19,229 nt of DNA from Pseudobdellovibrionaceae bacterium (lineage in GTDB: Bacteria; Bdellovibrionota; Bdellovibrionia; Bdellovibrionales; JAMPXM01): NCBI GenBank assembly GCA_016791465.1, contig JAEUWE010000446.1, forward strand, positions 1 through 19,229, given 5' to 3'. Made by a program: the position numbers and the translations under genes. Under the pieces are notes generated by a model that was not told the DNA's origin, made no database searches, and saw only the letters and a program-made list of their open reading frames with translations. This document shows, one piece after another, positions 14,531 to 19,229 of the stretch (positions are counted from its first letter, which is position 1; every line of letters begins with the position of its first letter).

Positions 14531-15844
14531 ATGAGAAACCAAACAATCGCACTTTTCTTTGTCATCACAACAAGCTTCTCGCTTTCGGCCTGCAGGATGG
14601 AAGATGCGGAAAAAGTCACCTATGACGCCGCCTGCTCGAAGGGGGCAGCACCATTCAATGGAAATCAGTTTGACCTGACTCCCGAAACAATGGCGGCGCA
14701 GCTCTTCAACAAGAACTCGTCGATTCTGCTTGGAATCAATCGCGTACATCAGTCGAAAGACGAGTTAAATATCGCACGCGCCTCGCTTCTTCCATCGCTC
14801 AATCTCTCAACTCTCCTTTACTCTTCGATGTCGTCGACATTCACCGTCAGCGCCGTCGAGGTTCTGTTTCCATTTTTGGTCCCAGGAAATTGGATTAAGT
14901 TAAAAGAGTCCAAATATCTCTACAAAGCTCAACTGAAGGCCACGCAGACAATTCAGCTCAACACGCTGGCGTCGGCACTCTCCGTGTACTCCTCAATTCT
15001 CGCGGACCGAAACCTTCTTTCGGTTTACCAGGACGAAATCACCGACCTCGGAAAAGTGGCTGAGACCGTTCAGGACCTCTACCAATCAGGCCTCGCTTCA
15101 AAGTCTGATCTCGATCGTGCACGAGGCACATGGCAGTTTGCAAAGATCGGCTTTTCGAAAATCGACGGCCTCGTCAATAAAGAGATCGCCTCGCTCCGCC
15201 ACCTACTCGCCCTGCCACTCACCACATCTCTGAGCATCAACCCGATGGAGATCGACCCGTCCGAGTTTGAGCAGCGAACACCAGCTGAGATCCAAGCCGC
15301 CGCGCTCAAAGTGTCTCCCGAGATGGAGCAGCTGTTGATGCTTAAGAAAGCCGCTGAGAGAAACTCTTGGAGCCAGTACTTCGCATTTATTCAAGGGTCT
15401 GGAGTACGCTCTCCGGCGGGGGCCGGCTCCAGTATCGCTTTTGATAACGTCAATATCGGAATGAACTTCAACATCGGCTACGCTCAAGTTCCAACGATTA
15501 AACTCTCTGAAGACAGAATCAAAGAAATCAAAATTCGAATCAATGAGCTTCAATATGAAATCGGCGAACAGAGCGAATACGCCTTCGCTCTCGTAAAAGA
15601 GGCGAAAGATCGTCATCAATATGCGGTTGAAGCGGCGGAGCTGATGAAGTCTGCCTACGATCGCGATGTCATCCGTTATCAATATGGCCTCGTCGACCTA
15701 CAGACTGTGCTGACCAGCCGTTCGCAGTATCGCGACGCCGTGCTTGAATCTTTGAGCGCTAAAACCCAGCTCGCGTTGAATCGAATCGTTCTGCACCGCC
15801 TCTTGGGATCGGACAAATTCGCGACACTCCCAAGCTGCCAGTAA
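14531..15844 (+). CDS. TolC-family outer membrane efflux lipoprotein
   Basis: 437 residues. The signal peptide ends in a good lipobox LSAC with C21, so the protein should be lipidated, as in NodT/OprM-type members. The body has the repeated long-helix plan of TolC proteins. The first repeat has LNIARASLLPSLNLST, a membrane strand region, and LYQSGLASKSDLDRARGTWQ, the family's G.a...dl..a pattern, at about 188-207. The second repeat has helices around LKVSPEMEQLLMLKKAAE, a strand region (VNIGMNFNIGYAQ) and YQYGLVDLQTVLTSRSQYRDA (about 382-402). TolC trimers form the outer-membrane exit duct for efflux pumps or type I secretion. No inner-membrane pump or adaptor gene is nearby. The gene ends at a bidirectional hairpin. 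Confidence 0.88.
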   Translation: MRNQTIALFFVITTSFSLSACRMEDAEKVTYDAACSKGAAPFNGNQFDLTPETMAAQLFNKNSSILLGINRVHQSKDELNIARASLLPSLNLSTLLYSSMSSTFTVSAVEVLFPFLVPGNWIKLKESKYLYKAQLKATQTIQLNTLASALSVYSSILADRNLLSVYQDEITDLGKVAETVQDLYQSGLASKSDLDRARGTWQFAKIGFSKIDGLVNKEIASLRHLLALPLTTSLSINPMEIDPSEFEQRTPAEIQAAALKVSPEMEQLLMLKKAAERNSWSQYFAFIQGSGVRSPAGAGSSIAFDNVNIGMNFNIGYAQVPTIKLSEDRIKEIKIRINELQYEIGEQSEYAFALVKEAKDRHQYAVEAAELMKSAYDRDVIRYQYGLVDLQTVLTSRSQYRDAVLESLSAKTQLALNRIVLHRLLGSDKFATLPSCQ

Positions 15845-15904
15845 TAGCGGTCCCTTCTGTCCGGCCGCCACCATGACGCACCGCTTTCTGGACGTCCAAG
15901 GTAC

Positions 15905-15936
15905 AAAAAAAAGAGACCCCTCGCGGGGCCTCTTTC
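15905..15936 (-). terminator. Strong intrinsic terminator between convergent genes
   Basis: AAAGAG-a-CCCC (15910-15920), loop TCGC, GGGG-c-CTCTTT (15925-15935): a ten-pair stem with one internal a/c mismatch. On the minus strand the hairpin runs directly into TTTTTTTT, making a textbook terminator for the citrate synthase gene. On the plus strand the stem's own CTCTTT provides a short U-tract, so it may also stop the TolC-family transcript. Confidence 0.85.
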
Positions 15937-15957
15937 ACATCTCACTCGCAGAGTGAA

Positions 15958-17085
15958 CTAGCGGTTCAGCTTCTGCAGCGACTTGCCAACCCACTTGCCG
16001 CGTGGACGGTAAATGCGGTTGTTCTTCCACTGCTCCAGCATATGCGCGAGCCATCCCGATACACGCGATGCCGCGAAGATCGGAGTGAACAAGTCGGTGG
16101 GAATTCCCATCGAGTAGTAAACAGTCGCTGAGTAGAAATCGACATTCGGCAGAAGGTCTTTCTTCTCGCGCATGATGTCGTCAATCATCGTCGACATTGT
16201 GTACCAGTGCGCTTCGCCGATTTTCTTGGTCAGGCGCTCGCTCATGGCACGCAGAACCTTCGCGCGCGGATCGCCGTTTTTATAAACGCGGTGACCAATA
16301 CCCATGACTTTCTCTTTGTTGTCGAGCGCGCGAGCGATCCATGTTTTGCAGCTCTCAATTGAACCGATCGACTGAAGCATGCGAATCACTTGCTCGTTTG
16401 CTCCACCGTGCAGAGGCCCCTTAAGAGCCGAGATTGCCGAAACAACCGCCGAGTGCATATCTGAAAGCGACGACGCGGTAACGCGTGCCGCGAAGGCCGA
16501 GCAGTTCAACTCATGATCAGCATGAAGAACGAGGCAGGTATCAAAATCTTTTACGATCTCAGCATCGGGTTCTTTGCCAGTGAGCGTCCAGAAGAAGTTG
16601 TAGGCAACGGACTTGTCCGCCTTCGGAGCGACAAGCTCTTTGCCGTTGCGAATGCGATCAAACGCAGTCACGAGTGTTGTCATCTTCGCCGTCAAACGAA
16701 CCGCTTTGCGGTGGTTCGCCTCTTCTGACATGTCTTGTGCTTCCTTGTCGAAGTGCGCGAGCAACGACGTCGCCGTTCGCAGCCACGCCATCGGGTGCAC
16801 ATTCGTCGGCAGAGTTTTCAGCGCCTTCACAAACTCCGGATCGAGAGTCATCTGCGCACCGAGTTCTTTTTTCAAAGCCGTCAGTTCATCGGCTGTCGGC
16901 AGGCGATCGTTCCACAACAAGAATACGACCTCTTCGAATGTCGACTTCGCTGCGAGATCCTCGATGGTGTATCCGCGATAACTCAGAGTCGCATCTTGAA
17001 TTGAAGAAATACCGGTTGAGCAGGCGACAACGCCTTCAAGACCGCGATCCAACGCGCCTTCATAAATTTCAACTTGAGCTGCCAT
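15958..17085 (-). CDS. gltA: Citrate synthase (short, type II-like)
   Basis: 375 residues from ATG 17085, chosen for AAGGA six bases upstream; a longer frame to 17121 lacks a good site. Catalytic residues are all present: H226 in KGPLHGGANE, H265 in MGIGHRVYKNGDP and D316 in NVDFYSATVYYSMG. The LVLHADHELNCSAFAARV segment (185-202) is also intact. It condenses oxaloacetate and acetyl-CoA to citrate in the cytoplasm. The 375-residue length, without the N-terminal extension of the hexameric E. coli enzyme, matches the dimeric form found in Gram-positives and archaea. 2-Methylcitrate synthases share this size, but no prpB/prpD genes are nearby, so citrate synthase is favoured. The perfect palindrome CAGCCCGGGCTG (17147-17158) lies in its upstream region. 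Confidence 0.92.
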   Translation of the reverse strand: MAAQVEIYEGALDRGLEGVVACSTGISSIQDATLSYRGYTIEDLAAKSTFEEVVFLLWNDRLPTADELTALKKELGAQMTLDPEFVKALKTLPTNVHPMAWLRTATSLLAHFDKEAQDMSEEANHRKAVRLTAKMTTLVTAFDRIRNGKELVAPKADKSVAYNFFWTLTGKEPDAEIVKDFDTCLVLHADHELNCSAFAARVTASSLSDMHSAVVSAISALKGPLHGGANEQVIRMLQSIGSIESCKTWIARALDNKEKVMGIGHRVYKNGDPRAKVLRAMSERLTKKIGEAHWYTMSTMIDDIMREKKDLLPNVDFYSATVYYSMGIPTDLFTPIFAASRVSGWLAHMLEQWKNNRIYRPRGKWVGKSLQKLNR

Positions 17086-17194
17086 ACAAGATCCTTTCGC
17101 TCGAAATGCCAACCCTTCCACTCTACACTGCTGCGTCCAACAAGGGCAGCCCGGGCTGGTTCAATTTTTAACAATTATCGATATCCTTACCGTT

Positions 17195-17215
17195 TCCGCG
17201 CCGCACTAGCGCGGA
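17195..17215 (-). other. Hairpin spanning the stop codon of the phosphatase-like gene
   Basis: TCCGCGC and GCGCGGA form a perfect seven-pair, GC-rich stem with a seven-base loop; the TAG stop codon (17208-17206) lies in the loop. No U-tract follows on either strand, so it is not a standard intrinsic terminator, though it could stabilise the 3' end or slow polymerase. Confidence 0.4.
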
Positions 17216-18129
17216 GCTAGACGAATGACGCGATCTTTCACTTCCAAAACCATAACAGTCACATCACGCGGAATGTCTCTTTCGCCAGCAAACTGCTCGA
17301 TGCGAAATAGAATTTCATTGCGCCAGTCATGGACCGAATCTTTAGGTGCGGTCAAAATGGCCCGCATCAAACGCTCTTCGCCAAACTTCTCGTCAGCGGC
17401 ATTCTGCACCATCACTGCACCTGGACTGACCAGGACCAAACGGTCTTTTGCTTCTAACTGCAAGTGTTGAAGCTTCGGAAGCTTTGTATAGCTTCCCTTT
17501 TCAATCGGAGAGTCTTCACTCTGGATGCGATCCATTTTTCCCGTCGTCGGGCGATAAAGTCCGCCGTAAACAGGGCCCATTGCCGAAAACGAAAGCTCCA
17601 TTGTTCGACGGTCAATAATTCCATAGATCAAAGACGCCTGATCGGGCCCCCGAGGTCCCTCTCCCAGGCTTGGCTCGAGCTCTTCCGCCAGGTACTGGAT
17701 CACGCGATTTGGAGGCAGTCCTCGACGCGCCTCGTCCTGACCGGTCATGCGAAGCAAAACGCTCAAGAGCAAGGCCGACAGGCCGTACCCATTTGCGCTC
17801 GCCATAACCAGCCCAAACTTCATTCGGTCGTCGTGTTCGAAAACGTCAAAGTAGTCGCCTCCCGAAATCGGGCTTGCAACAAACTTTGTGGAAAACTCAA
17901 AGCCCGGAATGTTCGGAAACTCGGTCGGCACGAGTGTCTTCTGTATACGTGTCGCCGTCCGCAAATCCGCGCTGAGCTTCTCAATCAGAGCTTCAAGTGA
18001 TTGATTCGCGTGCAGAAGCTGCTGACGAAATACGCTTAAGTCCGACTCACGAGCAGAGACCTCGGCCTCCAATTCGCGAACTCGTTCTTCCAGTTCTCTC
18101 ATGCGCTCAGCGTCGTTTTTCTTGCTCAC
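17206..18129 (-). CDS. SpoIIE/RsbU-type PP2C phosphatase-like protein, probably catalytically impaired
   Basis: 307 residues starting at GTG 18129. Residues about 5-60 form a coiled coil (MRELEERVRELEAEVSAR). TRIQKTLVPTEFPNIPGFEF (60-79) is the usual lead-in to the SpoIIE/RsbU phosphatase domain (A..vQ..llP...p...g.e), and SGGDYFDVF (89-97) matches its first metal motif. The later metal sites are altered: the usual GDxxGHG reads ASANGYG (S111 in place of Asp), YTDG reads VSPG (P236), and the closing DDxT reads RDVT (R288). FGEERL (249-254) is intact, so the fold is clear. Loss of these ligands suggests a regulatory or binding role rather than dephosphorylation. No N-terminal sensor domain besides the coiled coil, and no anti-sigma partner is nearby. 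Lies between gltA and the divergent SirB1-like gene. Confidence 0.83.
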   Translation of the reverse strand: MSKKNDAERMRELEERVRELEAEVSARESDLSVFRQQLLHANQSLEALIEKLSADLRTATRIQKTLVPTEFPNIPGFEFSTKFVASPISGGDYFDVFEHDDRMKFGLVMASANGYGLSALLLSVLLRMTGQDEARRGLPPNRVIQYLAEELEPSLGEGPRGPDQASLIYGIIDRRTMELSFSAMGPVYGGLYRPTTGKMDRIQSEDSPIEKGSYTKLPKLQHLQLEAKDRLVLVSPGAVMVQNAADEKFGEERLMRAILTAPKDSVHDWRNEILFRIEQFAGERDIPRDVTVMVLEVKDRVIRLAPR

Positions 18130-18219
18130 GTCTTCTCAGTCTCAATGGGCAAATTTGCAAGGTCAACTTAGGGCGTCAAAGCTCGCCTTCAGAGCGGGTG
18201 TTCGGTAGCCCATCCCTGG

Positions 18220-19152
18220 ATGCCGCACTCGTTTGAGAAGTTTCTCACTGGACGTTCAGGAACACTCGCTGCTGCATGGGATCATGCCGCAGCGTCGGCT
18301 CCGTGGTCCACACTTATGAAAGAATGGATCGTCCTCACCGTCGCCATTCGCAACACCCTGCGATGTTCGCCGGGTTCGCCTTCAGCTGATCGGGAATCAC
18401 TCGAAAAACGTCTCGCATTTTTGCGCTGGGATCTTGAAGCCCGAGTTCAACCACTCACCATCGACAATCACATTCGGACATTCTTCACGGACCTCGGCTT
18501 TCGGCCAGCCCCCAAAGGCTACAACGAACCAGACGGGAGTCTTCTCGACTCCGTTCTGAGTCGACGCGAAGGCGCCGGCTCCGCTCTCACGATTCTTTTT
18601 GCCTGGGCGACAGAGACGGTTTCGAAAATGTCGACCGAGAGTCATACAAAAATCAGCGTCGAATTTGTTAAGAACGCACCTGCTCAAATCGTCCGTCTGC
18701 GTATCAGCGACACATCGAACGACGCTCCTGAAGAACGGGCCGAGTATATTTCTGCTGAGAAGAATGGCCAAAAACTTGAATCCTCTGACTGGATCGACTG
18801 GTGCCAGAGCGGCAATGGAAAGACTGCTTTGGAGCGCCTGAGTGTGTCAGATGTTTGGATTCGACTGGTGTTGGAGCTCCGTGCTGCGCTGGAAAAACCA
18901 TCATCGCGCTGGCCCGAAAGTGCGGGCCTACGCGCGCAAGTCCTCCTGCTTGATCAATTGATCGCACTTCGGCCAAGCCTGATTCGCCTATTTGCAGATC
19001 GTGCAATGCTTCGTCATCGGATCGGCGATAGCACCGGTGCCCTCGATGACCTCAAGCGCTTTTTCGCATTCCAAGACCGCGAATCTGCCGCACCGGCACT
19101 GGTCAGCCTCTACGATCTTCTCCGTCTAACTCCTCGACAGCCTGTGCCTTAA
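18220..19152 (+). CDS. SirB1-like transglutaminase-fold/TPR protein
   Basis: 310 residues. Residues about 86-135 carry the SirB1 (transglutaminase-like) core: FFTDLGFRPAPKGY, LLDSVLSRREGAGSALTILF and then a helix. These match the family pattern F...lGF.g....Y.dp.nS.l..Vl.rr.G.pi.Ls.ly. Residues about 240-300 contain one or two TPR-like helices ending LRHRIGDSTGALDDLKRFF, also typical of SirB1 proteins. No cysteine is visible in the core, so peptidase or transglutaminase activity is not expected. No signal peptide; the N-terminus is soluble and Ala-rich. The ATG has only a weak ribosome-binding site. It is divergent from the phosphatase-like gene with about 90 bases between them, which should hold both promoters. 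The exact cellular role of SirB1 proteins is unclear. Confidence 0.72.
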   Translation: MPHSFEKFLTGRSGTLAAAWDHAAASAPWSTLMKEWIVLTVAIRNTLRCSPGSPSADRESLEKRLAFLRWDLEARVQPLTIDNHIRTFFTDLGFRPAPKGYNEPDGSLLDSVLSRREGAGSALTILFAWATETVSKMSTESHTKISVEFVKNAPAQIVRLRISDTSNDAPEERAEYISAEKNGQKLESSDWIDWCQSGNGKTALERLSVSDVWIRLVLELRAALEKPSSRWPESAGLRAQVLLLDQLIALRPSLIRLFADRAMLRHRIGDSTGALDDLKRFFAFQDRESAAPALVSLYDLLRLTPRQPVP

Positions 19153-19229
19153 ATCGTCGCTCCCGACCAACCAGACGTCGCCAGCGCAATTCCAACAACG
19201 TGACGAATCAGGCAAAAGGTATAGGCATT

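Noticed and set aside
19149..19229. Possible C-terminal end of a minus-strand gene entering from the right edge (26 open codons before TAA)
   Set aside because: It is too short to distinguish from chance and has no recognisable motif; another minus-strand frame is also open over part of this stretch.

Overview
The window looks like an ordinary stretch of chromosome from a Gram-negative bacterium of moderate GC content. It encodes lipoproteins, a TolC-family outer-membrane protein, a periplasmic binding protein and a c-di-GMP-type PilZ protein. The gene mix (LemA + M48 protease, ElbB, SpoIIE/RsbU-type and pseudo-receiver/PilZ regulators, SirB1-like protein) would fit the Bdellovibrionota or another former-deltaproteobacterial lineage. 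That assignment is inference from gene content; no rRNA or marker gene is present. I saw no tRNA, rRNA, CRISPR array, insertion sequence or phage gene.

Layout. Bases 1-2271 (+) hold the end of a lemA gene and a long M48 membrane protease with an unusual C-terminal extension. Bases 2280-2654 (-) encode a small secreted coiled-coil/cysteine protein with a good promoter. Bases about 2762-3178 are a scar: a start-less reading frame next to a frameshifted remnant of a ThiQ-like ABC ATPase. Bases 8260 to 3186 (-) form a tight five-gene operon: DoxX-like membrane protein, thiB, thiP, thiQ, and a membrane protein related to the HTTM/vitamin-K-dependent gamma-carboxylase family. All junctions overlap or lie within 3 bases. 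Bases 8389-12160 (+) form a second operon: GNAT acetyltransferase, unknown exported/lipoprotein-like protein, elbB and ddl (D-Ala-D-Ala ligase).

Bases 13623 to 12164 (-) carry a pseudo-receiver/PilZ protein followed closely by a crotonase-fold protein. Bases 13978-15844 (+) encode a small lipoprotein and a TolC-family efflux lipoprotein. They end at a strong hairpin shared with the convergent citrate synthase gene (17085-15958, -). Then come a SpoIIE/RsbU-type phosphatase-like protein (18129-17206, -) that lacks most of its metal-binding aspartates, and a divergent SirB1/TPR protein (18220-19152, +).

The most interesting points are: (i) two accessory integral-membrane proteins built into a thiamine-uptake operon, one of which keeps the lysine expected of the gamma-carboxylase family; (ii) the decayed thiQ copy just downstream of that operon, pointing to a past duplication or rearrangement; and (iii) two signalling proteins, pseudo-receiver/PilZ and pseudo-phosphatase, that have lost the residues used for phospho-chemistry. 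I did not find a convincing wholly new defence or mobile system.
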